DNA of 5,929 nucleotides from Thioalkalivibrio sp. (lineage in GTDB: Bacteria; Pseudomonadota; Gammaproteobacteria; Ectothiorhodospirales; Ectothiorhodospiraceae): positions 1 to 5,929 of the forward strand of contig SKQM01000043.1 of the NCBI GenBank assembly GCA_007119005.1, read 5' to 3'. Below the pieces are notes generated by a model, which saw nothing but the letters and a program-made list of their open reading frames with translations, had not been told where the DNA came from and did no database searches. Within the stretch, counting starts at the first letter, position 1, and each line of letters opens with the position of its first letter. Shown here in pieces: positions 1-5,929 of this stretch. The position numbers and the translations under genes are program-made.

Positions 1-230
1 AATCCCTGCAGGACGCCTTCTCGAGCTTCCTCGACCAGACCCTGAAGCTGTATGCCGAACAGCAGCATCAGATGCAGTCGCAACTCGACCAGCTGCTGCC
101 GGGAGAGGCCCTGCAGACCTGGGCCGAGCTCACTGAGCGCAACATCGAGCTCTGGCGGGAGATGCAGGACAGTTTTTTCCGGACAGCAGGTTTGCCCTCC
201 AGCCGGCCTTCCCGCACGCGTCCCAAGTAA
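1..230 (+). CDS. phaR: PHA synthesis repressor PhaR, C-terminal part (5' truncated)
   Basis: The reading frame is open from base 3 to a TAA at 228-230, giving the last 75 residues of a protein whose start lies outside the window. The fragment is helical and rich in Gln and Leu, with segments reading FLDQTLKLYAEQQ, AELTERNIELWREMQDSFF and a basic tail ending RPSRTRPK. This pattern (a Gln-rich helix, then AEL-x(2)-RN-x-E-x-W-x(2)-MQ) is what I recall from the C-terminal half of PhaR regulators in gammaproteobacteria. The N-terminal DNA- and PHA-binding part cannot be seen here. PhaR binds PHA granules and represses phasin genes and often its own gene. Its position just upstream of a phasin gene, itself preceded by a TGC-rich repeat, supports the call. 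The main alternative is a PhaE-type synthase subunit or another granule-associated protein, which also have Gln-rich helices. No clear terminator follows the stop codon. Confidence 0.72.
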   Translation, partial: SLQDAFSSFLDQTLKLYAEQQHQMQSQLDQLLPGEALQTWAELTERNIELWREMQDSFFRTAGLPSSRPSRTRPK

Positions 231-358
231 GCCCGATCCGCGTCTGCCCGGGGCGGCACCCGGGATGAATACCGACTTCGCGGGTTCACGACCTTCGGGC
301 GCGGGCCCTGCCTGCCCGTGGGCGCAAACCGGGCTCCCGACAAATCCTGGCCGAGGAC

Positions 359-387
359 TTGACATCGTCCTGCGGGCATCCTATGCT
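359..387 (+). promoter_or_regulatory. Sigma70-type promoter of the phasin gene
   Basis: A perfect -35 box TTGACA lies at 359-364. After a 17-bp spacer comes the -10 box TATGCT at 382-387, which matches the consensus at four of six positions including TA at the start and the final T. Transcription should begin near 393-396, leaving a leader of about 55 nt before the phasin ATG. A full-consensus -35 with optimal spacing suggests strong intrinsic activity, as expected for an abundant granule protein held in check by a repressor. Assigned by eye. Confidence 0.7.
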
Positions 388-411
388 GCACTGCAACAAT
401 GCTGCACTGCA
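383..411 (+). promoter_or_regulatory. Tandem TGC-rich repeat, candidate PhaR operator
   Basis: The 13-mer ATGCTGCACTGCA occurs twice, at 383-395 and 399-411, with a period of 16 bp. Each copy contains TGCACTGCA, an odd palindrome (TGCA-N-TGCA), at 387-395 and 403-411. The first copy overlaps the -10 box and the presumed transcription start, and the second lies just downstream, so a bound protein would block RNA polymerase. PhaR proteins are reported to bind TGC-rich sites upstream of phasin genes, and a likely phaR ends 152 bp upstream. The repeat is seen directly; PhaR binding is inferred. Confidence 0.6.
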
Positions 412-436
412 CCAATCCCGGGCGGTGGCATTAGCC

Positions 437-441
437 AGGAG
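437..441 (+). promoter_or_regulatory. Ribosome binding site of the phasin gene
   Basis: AGGAG lies 8 nt upstream of the ATG at 450. This is near-optimal sequence and spacing, and it fixes the phasin start. Confidence 0.75.
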
Positions 442-449
442 AATTCACC

Positions 450-839
450 ATGCAAAACCAAATGTTCGACGCCTATAATGAAATGGCCCAGGGCAGCTTC
501 GAGGCCCTGCGCAAGCTGGGTGAAATCAACATGCGCGCCGGCGAGCGCCTGTTCCAGCAGCAACTCGACCTGACCAGCACCATGATGGAAGCCAACGCCA
601 AGGGCATGGAAGTCGTGACCAAGGCCAAGGGGTACCAGGAACTGGTGTCCAGCCAGGCCAAACTGGCGCAGGAATACGGCCAGGAGTGGCTGAAGAACTA
701 CCGCTCGGCGATCGAGGTCCTGACCGAGGCCCGCGATTCCGCCGCCGACGTGTTGGACCAGCAGATGCAGGTGGCCAGCAAGAACGTGCAGGCCGCCGGC
801 GAGACGTTCAAGAAGGCTGCGGCAAAGGCTGCCGCCTGA
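450..839 (+). CDS. phaP: Phasin family protein (PHA granule-associated)
   Basis: This encodes a 129-residue protein, within the usual size range of small phasins of the Phasin_2 type. Phasins coat the surface of intracellular PHA granules and affect their number and size. The sequence is almost wholly helix-forming: it has no proline, cysteine or histidine, and amphipathic stretches run through most of its length. The FEALRKLGEINMRAGERL segment (about residues 17-34) and the later LVSSQAKLAQEYGQEW segment are typical of the family. It ends in a Lys/Ala tail (KKAAAKAAA, residues 121-129), also common in phasins. The start is set by AGGAG 8 nt upstream. It has its own strong promoter with a TGC-rich repeat over it, lies 219 bp after the likely phaR, and is followed by a hairpin and then phaB. 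There is no signal peptide or membrane segment. The family call is secure; the exact phasin subtype is not resolved. Confidence 0.9.
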   Translation: MQNQMFDAYNEMAQGSFEALRKLGEINMRAGERLFQQQLDLTSTMMEANAKGMEVVTKAKGYQELVSSQAKLAQEYGQEWLKNYRSAIEVLTEARDSAADVLDQQMQVASKNVQAAGETFKKAAAKAAA

Positions 840-858
840 ACCACTAACCGGCCCTGAG

Positions 859-890
859 CCAATGGAGGGGGCGCTGGTCGCCCCCTTTGG
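859..890 (+). terminator. GC-rich hairpin between phasin and phaB (terminator or attenuator)
   Basis: An 8-bp perfect stem, AGGGGGCG (866-873) with CGCCCCCT (879-886), closes a 5-nt loop. CCAA (859-862) can further pair with TTGG (887-890) across a 3-nt bulge. Only a short TTT (886-888) follows, so full rho-independent termination is doubtful. It more likely ends part of the phasin transcripts or protects their 3' end, while some read through into phaB 30 nt downstream. Confidence 0.55.
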
Positions 891-910
891 CGTTTGGTGG
901 GTCGCACACC

Positions 911-915
911 GGAGG
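911..915 (+). promoter_or_regulatory. Ribosome binding site that decides the phaB start
   Basis: GGAGG lies 4 nt before the ATG at 920, and this ATG gives an N-terminus MARIALVTGG matching known PhaB proteins. The frame stays open upstream to a possible TTG at 887, but that would add 11 residues unlike the family and begin inside the hairpin. An ATG at 916 is in another frame. Confidence 0.7.
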
Positions 916-919
916 ATGC

Positions 920-1663
920 ATGGCACGTATAGCGTTGGTCACTGGGGGAATCGGGGGGATCGGATCGGCGATCTGTGTCGAACTGCTCGCGCGGGGCTTC
1001 AAGGTCGTCGCAGGCTACTATCCACCCGAGCAGGAGCAGGCCGAGGCCTGGCAGAAAAAACATGCGGCGGAAGGCCGCGAGTTCGAGATCGCCTCGGGCG
1101 ACGTCTCCTCGTTCGAAGAATCGCAGAAGATGGTCAAGGACATCGAGGCCCGCGTGGGCCCGGTGGACGTACTGATCAACTGCGCCGGCATCACGCGCGA
1201 CAAGACCTTCCGCAAGATGGAACCGGGACACTGGAAGGCGGTGATGAGCACCAACCTCGACAGCCTGTTCAACGTCACGCGCCAGGTGGTCGATGGTATG
1301 ACCGAGCGCGGCTGGGGCCGCGTCGTGAACATCTCTTCCGTAAACGGCCAGCGTGGCCAGTTCGGCCAGACCAATTACTCGGCCGCAAAGGCGGGAGCTC
1401 ACGGCTTCACGATGGCACTGGCGCAGGAGGTCGCCCGCAAGGGAGTGACCGTCAACACGATCTCGCCCGGCTACGTCGCCACCGAGATGACCGAGGCGAT
1501 CGCCGAGGAAGTGCGGCAACAGATCATCTCCACGATTCCAATGGCGCGTATGGGGACTCCGGACGAAGTCGCCTACCTGGTGGGGATCCTGTGTGACGAT
1601 CGGGCTGCGTATATCACGGGCGCCAATTACGAAGTCAACGGCGGCCTGTTCATGAGCTTCTGA
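920..1663 (+). CDS. phaB: Acetoacetyl-CoA reductase PhaB (short-chain dehydrogenase)
   Basis: PhaB reduces acetoacetyl-CoA to (R)-3-hydroxybutyryl-CoA, the monomer for polyhydroxybutyrate synthesis, in the cytoplasm. The protein has 247 residues, close to the 246 of the Cupriavidus necator enzyme, and aligns with it from end to end by memory. The nucleotide-binding loop TGGIGGIG is at 8-15, NCAGITRD at 87-94, and the family signature NISSVNGQRGQFGQTNYSAAKAG at about 137-159. The last of these supplies catalytic Ser140, Tyr153 and Lys157, with Asn112 as the usual fourth member. SPGYVATEM (about 173-181) and the NGGLFMSF C-terminus also fit. The loop after the second beta strand reads AGYYPPEQEQ and lacks the Arg often used to hold the NADPH phosphate, so cofactor preference may differ. 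The phasin gene ends 80 bp upstream with a hairpin between, so co-transcription may be partial. FabG is the alternative, but the GQFGQTNYS segment favours PhaB. Confidence 0.93.
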   Translation: MARIALVTGGIGGIGSAICVELLARGFKVVAGYYPPEQEQAEAWQKKHAAEGREFEIASGDVSSFEESQKMVKDIEARVGPVDVLINCAGITRDKTFRKMEPGHWKAVMSTNLDSLFNVTRQVVDGMTERGWGRVVNISSVNGQRGQFGQTNYSAAKAGAHGFTMALAQEVARKGVTVNTISPGYVATEMTEAIAEEVRQQIISTIPMARMGTPDEVAYLVGILCDDRAAYITGANYEVNGGLFMSF

Positions 1664-1705
1664 CGGCTACGGCGTCCGCGCCGCCCGCTGGGAATCCAGT
1701 GCGCG

Positions 1706-1739
1706 CGGGCGCCTCGCCCGTCTTCTGTCGACGTTTTTT
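1706..1739 (+). terminator. Probable terminator after phaB
   Basis: CGGGCG (1706-1711) pairs with CGCCCG (1715-1720) over a 3-nt loop and is followed by TCTTCT. A second, weaker stem, CGTC (1719-1722) with GACG (1730-1733), is followed directly by six T residues (1734-1739). The two stems overlap by two bases and cannot both form fully. Together they make rho-independent termination of the phaB transcript plausible but not certain. Confidence 0.45.
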
Positions 1740-1757
1740 CCACGCAGAGGCTATGAT
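1728..1757 (+). promoter_or_regulatory. Possible sigma70-type promoter for mltF
   Basis: TCGACG (1728-1733, four of six matches to TTGACA) is separated by 18 bp from TATGAT (1752-1757, five of six matches to TATAAT). Transcription would begin near 1763-1765. That lies downstream of the ATG at 1753, so if this promoter is used, translation must begin at 1768 or later. The promoter call and the chosen mltF start therefore compete with each other. Confidence 0.35.
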
Positions 1758-3228
1758 CAATGGCCTCATGCATTGGCCCCCGCGACTGCGACCGAAGAAT
1801 ACACTGGCGCGCCGGATCGAAATCGGCGTGTTCGCCCTGCTGCTGCTCGCGATCGTGGTCTGGGCCTGGCACTACACACCCTCGGGTCTGAACCTCGCGC
1901 TGTTCAAGCAGGAGCTTCACGTGGCGCTGGTCAGTCACCCGCATGACCACACCGTGACGGACCTCAGCAACGGCTCGGACCAGTTCGAACTCGTGCTGCT
2001 GACCGGGCTCGCCGAAAGCCTGGGCGCCAGACTGCGCGTGCACCCGGTATCGGGGCCTCAGGAGGCCTACCGCCTGTTGCGTGCGCGCCGTGTGGATCTT
2101 GCGGCCGGTATGCTCACCGCCCCGCGGGACGACCCCGGCCTGACTGTCGGGCCGGAGATCCTGCCGATTCAGAAGCGGCTGGTGCACTGGCACGGGAACG
2201 GCCGCGGGGTCGGCAGCCTGGAAGAACTCCTGCAACAGGGCGCGCGCATCGGTGTCACCTCGATCCTGGCCCTGCCGGAGGCACTGACGGCGGCCCAGGA
2301 ACGGGCAGGAACCTGGAGCGACGTCGAACTGATCCAGTACGCGGACGGGCCGGATCTGGTCGCAGCCTTGCGCGCGGGCCATGTCGACTACGCAGTGCTC
2401 ACCTCCATCGAACTGAACCGACTGCAGCGCGTGTACACCGCGCTGCGCCCCAGCCTCGAACTGGACGCGAGCGCCCCGGTGGTCTGGCTCTTCCCACCGG
2501 GACTCGATCGCAGCCTGATCGATTCCGCCCACGATTACCTGGAAGCCCTGCGCGCCGGACGCGCGTTCGAACTTCTCTTCGATCGACATTTCGGGCACCT
2601 CGAAGTCCACGACCTGGTGGACGTGATCAGTTTCAACCGGCTCGTGCAGGAACGCCTCGACACATGGCGGCCAGTGTTCGAGGAAATTGCGCTGGAACAT
2701 GGCCTCGACTGGCGTTTCCTGGCTGCGGTGAGTTATCAGGAATCTCTGTGGGATCCCGGGGCCGTGTCGCCCACGGGCGTGCGTGGGCTGATGATGCTGA
2801 CCACCGCGACCGCGCAGTCACTGGGCGTCAGCGACCGCACCGACCCCCGTCAGAGCGTGGAGGGCGGTGCCCGTTACGTGCTGCAGATGCTGGAGCGGCT
2901 CCCCGAGGCCATCAGCGAACCGGACCGCACCTGGATGGCCCTCGCTTCCTACAACGTGGGTCTCGGCCACCTGCTCGACGCACGCATTCTCACCGAGAAC
3001 GGCGGCGGCGACCCGAATCTGTGGCTGGACGTGATGAACTGGCTGCCCAGGCTGGCGCAGCGCGAGTGGTACCAGCAGACCCGCTACGGCTATGCGCGCG
3101 GCTGGGAACCGGTGACCTACGTGCAGAACATCCGCAGCTACTACGACTGGCTGGTGCAGCTGTTTCCGGAACCCGGCGACCAGAACGGTCGCGGGCCACT
3201 CTATCTGAGCGTGCCCCTGTCCCTCTAA
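1753..3228 (+). CDS. mltF: Membrane-bound lytic murein transglycosylase F
   Basis: MltF cleaves the MurNAc-GlcNAc bond of peptidoglycan, forming 1,6-anhydro ends, at the periplasmic side of the envelope. From the ATG at 1753 the protein has 491 residues. A basic N-terminus leads into one hydrophobic segment (about 22-40) with no obvious cleavage site or lipobox. A family 3 solute-binding-like domain follows (about 53-280), then a lytic transglycosylase SLT domain (about 300-470). The SLT domain contains FLAAVSYQES with the expected catalytic Glu330, SPTGVRGLMMLT (339-350), ALASYNVGLGH (397-406) and YGYARGWEPVTYVQNIRSYY (445-464), all close to E. coli MltF as I recall it. The start is uncertain: GAGG lies only 2 nt before 1753, an ATG at 1768 lacks a ribosome site, and an upstream GTG at 1699 sits next to a terminator-like hairpin and would add an atypical leader. 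The C-terminal tail after the SLT domain is shorter than in E. coli. The gene is convergent with tadA. Confidence 0.92.
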   Translation: MINGLMHWPPRLRPKNTLARRIEIGVFALLLLAIVVWAWHYTPSGLNLALFKQELHVALVSHPHDHTVTDLSNGSDQFELVLLTGLAESLGARLRVHPVSGPQEAYRLLRARRVDLAAGMLTAPRDDPGLTVGPEILPIQKRLVHWHGNGRGVGSLEELLQQGARIGVTSILALPEALTAAQERAGTWSDVELIQYADGPDLVAALRAGHVDYAVLTSIELNRLQRVYTALRPSLELDASAPVVWLFPPGLDRSLIDSAHDYLEALRAGRAFELLFDRHFGHLEVHDLVDVISFNRLVQERLDTWRPVFEEIALEHGLDWRFLAAVSYQESLWDPGAVSPTGVRGLMMLTTATAQSLGVSDRTDPRQSVEGGARYVLQMLERLPEAISEPDRTWMALASYNVGLGHLLDARILTENGGGDPNLWLDVMNWLPRLAQREWYQQTRYGYARGWEPVTYVQNIRSYYDWLVQLFPEPGDQNGRGPLYLSVPLSL

Positions 3229-3246
3229 CGGAGCGAGGACGCGCGG

Positions 3247-3747
3247 TCAGCGGCCCCGCCGCAGCCGGAAGAATTCGCGCAGCATCGCCGCCGCCCGTTC
3301 GGCCTCGACGCCGCCGGTCACCTCGATGCGGTGGTTGTGGGAGGGGTGTGAAACGAGATCGAGCGCACCACCGGCTGCTCCGGTGCGCGGGTCCGGGGCG
3401 CCGTAAACCAGACGCGCGACCCGCGCATGCACCATCGCGCCAACACACATCGGGCAGGGCTCCAGGGTCACGTACAGGGTGGTTCCGGGCAGCCGATAAT
3501 TCGCGAGCCGCTGTGCAGCCTCACGCAGGGCGCGGATTTCGGCATGCCCGGTAGGATCCCGTTCACCGATCGGGGCGTTGTGCGCCCTGGCAAGGCAGCG
3601 CCCGTCCAGTACCACCACGGCCCCGACCGGTACCTCGCCCGCCTCCCGGCCACGCTCAGCCTCCTGCAGGGCCAGAGACATCCAGTACCGGTCCTCGGCC
3701 TCCTGCGCGGATACGTCCGGCACCCCTGCGGGGTTTCCGTCCGGCAT
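3247..3747 (-). CDS. tadA: tRNA-specific adenosine deaminase TadA
   Basis: TadA converts adenosine to inosine at the wobble position (A34) of tRNA-Arg(ACG), allowing it to read several CGN codons. It is usually essential. The protein has 166 residues, like the E. coli enzyme. The zinc-dependent cytidine/deoxycytidylate deaminase fold is clear: EVPVGAVVV (38-46), the HAE motif (His68, catalytic Glu70), NYRLPGTTLYVTLEPCPMC (83-101) with zinc ligands Cys98 and Cys101, and RTGAAGGALD (121-130). The ATG at 3747 was chosen because EDRYWMSLAL (18-27) aligns with the N-terminal helix of E. coli TadA, so the internal Met23 (ATG at 3681) would cut that helix. The frame runs open upstream into the peroxidase gene, which argues for a genuine 3747 start only 11 nt after that gene's stop. 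No strong ribosome site is visible, which fits translational coupling. It ends 18 bp from the end of the opposing mltF. Confidence 0.93.
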   Translation of the reverse strand: MPDGNPAGVPDVSAQEAEDRYWMSLALQEAERGREAGEVPVGAVVVLDGRCLARAHNAPIGERDPTGHAEIRALREAAQRLANYRLPGTTLYVTLEPCPMCVGAMVHARVARLVYGAPDPRTGAAGGALDLVSHPSHNHRIEVTGGVEAERAAAMLREFFRLRRGR

Positions 3748-3758
3748 GCGGGCGAATC

Positions 3759-4256
<498 letters not shown>

Positions 4257-4259
4257 GTC

Positions 4260-4850
4260 TCACACCCCCAGTCGTTGTTCGAGCTCCAGAAGCAGTTCAT
4301 TCATGCCCAGTGAGAGCGCCGAGACCAGCGCCTCTGGAGAACGCGCAGCCATCGGAATCCTTCGCTCCAGCTCCCAGAGCCCGGTCCGGTCGCCGCCCTG
4401 GACGAACACGCGCATACCGACCACCGCCAGACCCGGTGCCACCCCGTCCAGGTCTCCATGCAAAGCGGTGACCAGGACGTCGACCTGCCGGGCATCGCGT
4501 TCGGCGCGCGCGTCCGCGACCAGCCGCACCGGGCCGTCCTCACGGGCCCAACGTTCGCGCAGAAGCTGTTCCACGTGCTCACGGGGGTTGAGGAACCACT
4601 CGTTATAGAAATCCGATTCATAGCGATAGGGACCCAGGCGATACACCAGCCCCTTGCCCGCCATCGCCGGTGCGACCCGCACCGAGCTCAGTTCCACCGG
4701 CACCGGCGCAGTCTGCGTCACCGGTGCGGGCGGAACTTCCAGCAGAAACCAGGCACGGTCGACCGATGGCTGCGTTGGCACCAGGGTACAACCCCCAACC
4801 AGCGCGGCCAGCAGCACAAGCAGCACCCACCATCCTGTCACCTTGACCAT
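4260..4850 (-). CDS. ABC-type transport auxiliary lipoprotein, PqiC-like
   Basis: The 196-residue protein begins with a lipoprotein signal: a short positive start, a hydrophobic run (about 7-18) and the lipobox LVGGC with the lipidated cysteine at 21. Residue +2 is Thr, not Asp, so export to the outer membrane is expected. The mature part fits the ABC_trans_aux/PqiC family: AWFLLEVPP (33-41), a VELSSVRVAPAMAGKGLVYR stretch (52-71) and YRYESDFYNEWFLNPREHVEQLL (75-97), matching the family pattern of a strand, then Y-x(3)-Y and W-x-x-P. These lipoproteins partner MCE proteins in moving lipids between the two membranes, and here the gene starts 1 nt after the MCE gene's stop. The stop is 3 nt before the peroxidase ATG. 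Family assignment comes from context and these motifs; the lipid handled is unknown. Confidence 0.85.
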   Translation of the reverse strand: MVKVTGWWVLLVLLAALVGGCTLVPTQPSVDRAWFLLEVPPAPVTQTAPVPVELSSVRVAPAMAGKGLVYRLGPYRYESDFYNEWFLNPREHVEQLLRERWAREDGPVRLVADARAERDARQVDVLVTALHGDLDGVAPGLAVVGMRVFVQGGDRTGLWELERRIPMAARSPEALVSALSLGMNELLLELEQRLGV

Positions 4851-4851
4851 C

Positions 4852-5868
4852 TCACTGACCCCTCTCGAGTGTACTGCGCGGAGGCGGTCCCCCGAAGATC
4901 GTGCCGGCCGGGTTACGGCGGGCGTCCTCGCTCAGTGACCGGAGCGTAGCGGTGGCCGACTGCAGATCGCCGAGCGTCGCCGCCAGCCGCTGCTCGTTGA
5001 TATCCAGCCCACGATCGAGCCGCGTCACCACCTGTTCGATCTGCCGCACCAGCTCGCCGAGATCGGCCTCCTCGATAGTCCCGCGCAGGGATTGCAGTGT
5101 CCCGCGCGCTTCGCCCGGCAGGGCGGCCACGTCCGGGTCCTCGAGCAGCCGCTCGGCGGCAACCAGCAATCTCTGGCTTTGCGCCAGCGTCTCGGTGAGT
5201 TGTGCCGTCATCTCCATCGCCTGCCGGTTCAGCGTCTCGGTGTCGAGCGCGGCCACTGTTCTCTCCAGGGTGAACAGCAGGGTTGTTGCGCCGTCCACCA
5301 CCCCCTCGATGTCGAGCAGATCGATGCGGCGCAGCGCGCCCTCCGCGTACTCGAGGAACTGCGTGGCGATACTGGGCGCCGACGGAATGTAGGCGGTGCG
5401 CGGCTCCCATGCGATCGGCAACGGCGGGTGCGTCGCGGGGTCGAGAAAATCGAGTTCCAGGTAATTGATCCCCGTGATGCCCTGCGCGGCCATGCGCACG
5501 CGCAGGCCTGCGTCGACCAGTGGCCCAAGGATGTCCTCGGAGAAGTACCCCTCGCGCGTTGTCGTGGCGAAGCGATCCGGGCGCAGCCGGCCGTGGACCA
5601 GCACGTAACGCTTACGCTCGACTGGGGACACGGCGGCCTCGTATTCGGTCGAGGTAAACCCGAGTCCGGTCACTTCCCCGATGGTCACTCCCCGGAATTT
5701 GATCGGGGCACCGACGTCGAGACCCTGCACCGAACCGTCGATGTAGGTCTCCATCATCACGGTCGGACGGAACAGGTTTCCGGTACCCATCACCACCAGC
5801 ACGATCACGGCCACCGCGATCGCGCCCAGAATGAACAGGCCCAGCCTGAAGTGCTGCACGGCATTCAT
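4852..5868 (-). CDS. MCE-domain (MlaD-like) lipid transport protein
   Basis: MCE proteins sit on the periplasmic face of an inner-membrane ABC transporter and form rings through which lipids pass. This 338-residue protein has one N-terminal membrane helix (about 9-27) and one MCE domain (about 37-145). The signature segment is TYIDGSVQGLDVGAPIKFRG (41-60), followed by VTIGEVTGL and later GLRVRMAAQGITGINYLELD (121-140). A long, mostly helical region (about 165-315) comes next, and a proline-rich end contains RRNPAGTIFGGPPPRS (317-332). E. coli MlaD has about 183 residues and lacks such a tail, so this is the longer single-MCE type, usually paired with a PqiC-like lipoprotein as it is here. The start ATG overlaps the stop of the upstream ATPase gene as ATGA, and GGAGG lies 10 nt before it (5879-5883). 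The substrate is not evident from the sequence, so I give no symbol. Confidence 0.9.
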   Translation of the reverse strand: MNAVQHFRLGLFILGAIAVAVIVLVVMGTGNLFRPTVMMETYIDGSVQGLDVGAPIKFRGVTIGEVTGLGFTSTEYEAAVSPVERKRYVLVHGRLRPDRFATTTREGYFSEDILGPLVDAGLRVRMAAQGITGINYLELDFLDPATHPPLPIAWEPRTAYIPSAPSIATQFLEYAEGALRRIDLLDIEGVVDGATTLLFTLERTVAALDTETLNRQAMEMTAQLTETLAQSQRLLVAAERLLEDPDVAALPGEARGTLQSLRGTIEEADLGELVRQIEQVVTRLDRGLDINEQRLAATLGDLQSATATLRSLSEDARRNPAGTIFGGPPPRSTLERGQ

Positions 5869-5929
5869 GCCGAAAGATCCTCCGTTTCGGCCCGACGCAG
5901 GAAGCGCCGGACCCAGGGGTGCTCGCTGC
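5865..5929 (-). CDS. C-terminal end of an MCE-system ABC transporter ATPase (5' truncated)
   Basis: On the minus strand a frame enters from the window's right edge (first full codon at 5927) and gives 20 residues, SEHPWVRRFLRRAETEDLSA, before a TGA at 5865-5867. The xHPWVRxFL pattern resembles the C-termini I recall for MlaF-type ATPases, where a D/H-PW-x-R-x-F segment precedes a variable end. The gene order ATPase, MCE protein, PqiC-like lipoprotein is standard for such transporters, and the stop overlaps the MCE start by four bases (ATGA), indicating translational coupling. No Walker or signature motifs fall inside the window, so the call rests on this short tail and on context. A permease gene would be expected further right. 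Confidence 0.65.
   Translation of the reverse strand, partial: SEHPWVRRFLRRAETEDLSA

Noticed and set aside
247..264. CCCGGG-loop-CCCGGG hairpin after phaR as a terminator
   Set aside because: The 6-bp stem is not followed by a T run, nor is the nearby CGGGC/GCCCG stem (302-318). Such stems are common by chance in GC-rich DNA.
52..573. 173-codon plus-strand frame across the phaR end, intergenic region and phasin start
   Set aside because: It conflicts in frame with both phaR and the phasin. Its Ser/Arg/Pro-rich translation is unlike a real protein, and it reads through the phasin promoter.
887..919. TTG at 887 as the phaB start
   Set aside because: It would begin within the hairpin, lacks a ribosome site and adds 11 residues absent from the family. 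The ATG at 920 has GGAGG upstream.
381..926. 181-codon open frame on the minus strand covering the phasin gene
   Set aside because: It mirrors the phasin coding sequence and is low in complexity (Leu, Gly, His, Val repeats), typical of an antisense shadow.
698..1519. 273-codon open frame on the minus strand opposite the phasin end and phaB
   Set aside because: It is antisense to two confident genes, with no motif and no ribosome site noticed. It is explained by GC-rich third positions.
1627..2700. 357-codon open frame on the minus strand opposite mltF
   Set aside because: It lies antisense to a well-supported transglycosylase gene. Its composition (rich in Arg, Gln, His, Gly) is what a GC-rich gene gives in a shadow frame, and I recognise no domain.
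2664..3554. 296-codon open frame on the plus strand spanning the ends of mltF and tadA
   Set aside because: It overlaps mltF in another frame and runs antisense into tadA. The Arg/Pro/Ala-rich translation has no recognisable motif.

Overview
The window reads as ordinary chromosomal DNA from a GC-rich proteobacterium. Gene content (PhaR, phasin, PhaB, MltF, TadA and an MCE-type lipid transport set) and the protein sequences point to a gammaproteobacterium, possibly Ectothiorhodospiraceae/Chromatiales-like. That placement rests on recall of similar proteins, not on a search. Codon use looks uniform across the window, and I see no mobile element, RNA gene or CRISPR array.

Left part (1-1663, plus strand) is a polyhydroxyalkanoate (PHA) storage block. 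It starts with the 3' end of a likely PhaR repressor gene. A 219-bp intergenic region follows, carrying a strong sigma70-type promoter overlapped by a tandem TGC-rich repeat that looks like a PhaR operator. Next comes a 129-aa phasin, a GC-rich hairpin, and phaB (acetoacetyl-CoA reductase). No phaA or phaC lies inside the window. The implied logic is that PhaR represses the phasin until PHA granules titrate it away, while PhaB makes the (R)-3-hydroxybutyryl-CoA monomer.

Middle part (1664-3228, plus strand) is a probable terminator, a possible promoter, and mltF. MltF is a membrane-anchored lytic murein transglycosylase with an N-terminal solute-binding-like domain. Its start codon is uncertain.

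Right part (3247-5929, minus strand) is a tightly packed set that enters from the right edge. In transcription order it holds the last 20 codons of an ABC ATPase, an MCE-domain substrate-binding protein (4-nt overlap), a PqiC-like auxiliary lipoprotein (1-nt gap), a thiol (glutathione) peroxidase (3-nt gap), and tadA (11-nt gap), which ends tail-to-tail with mltF. The first three genes form an envelope lipid-transport system. The peroxidase and the tRNA adenosine deaminase appear to share its transcript.

Every stretch longer than 300 bases is covered by a recognised gene. I did not find a convincing undescribed system. The points most worth a second look are the tandem TGC-rich repeat at the phasin promoter and the peroxidase packed behind the lipid transporter.
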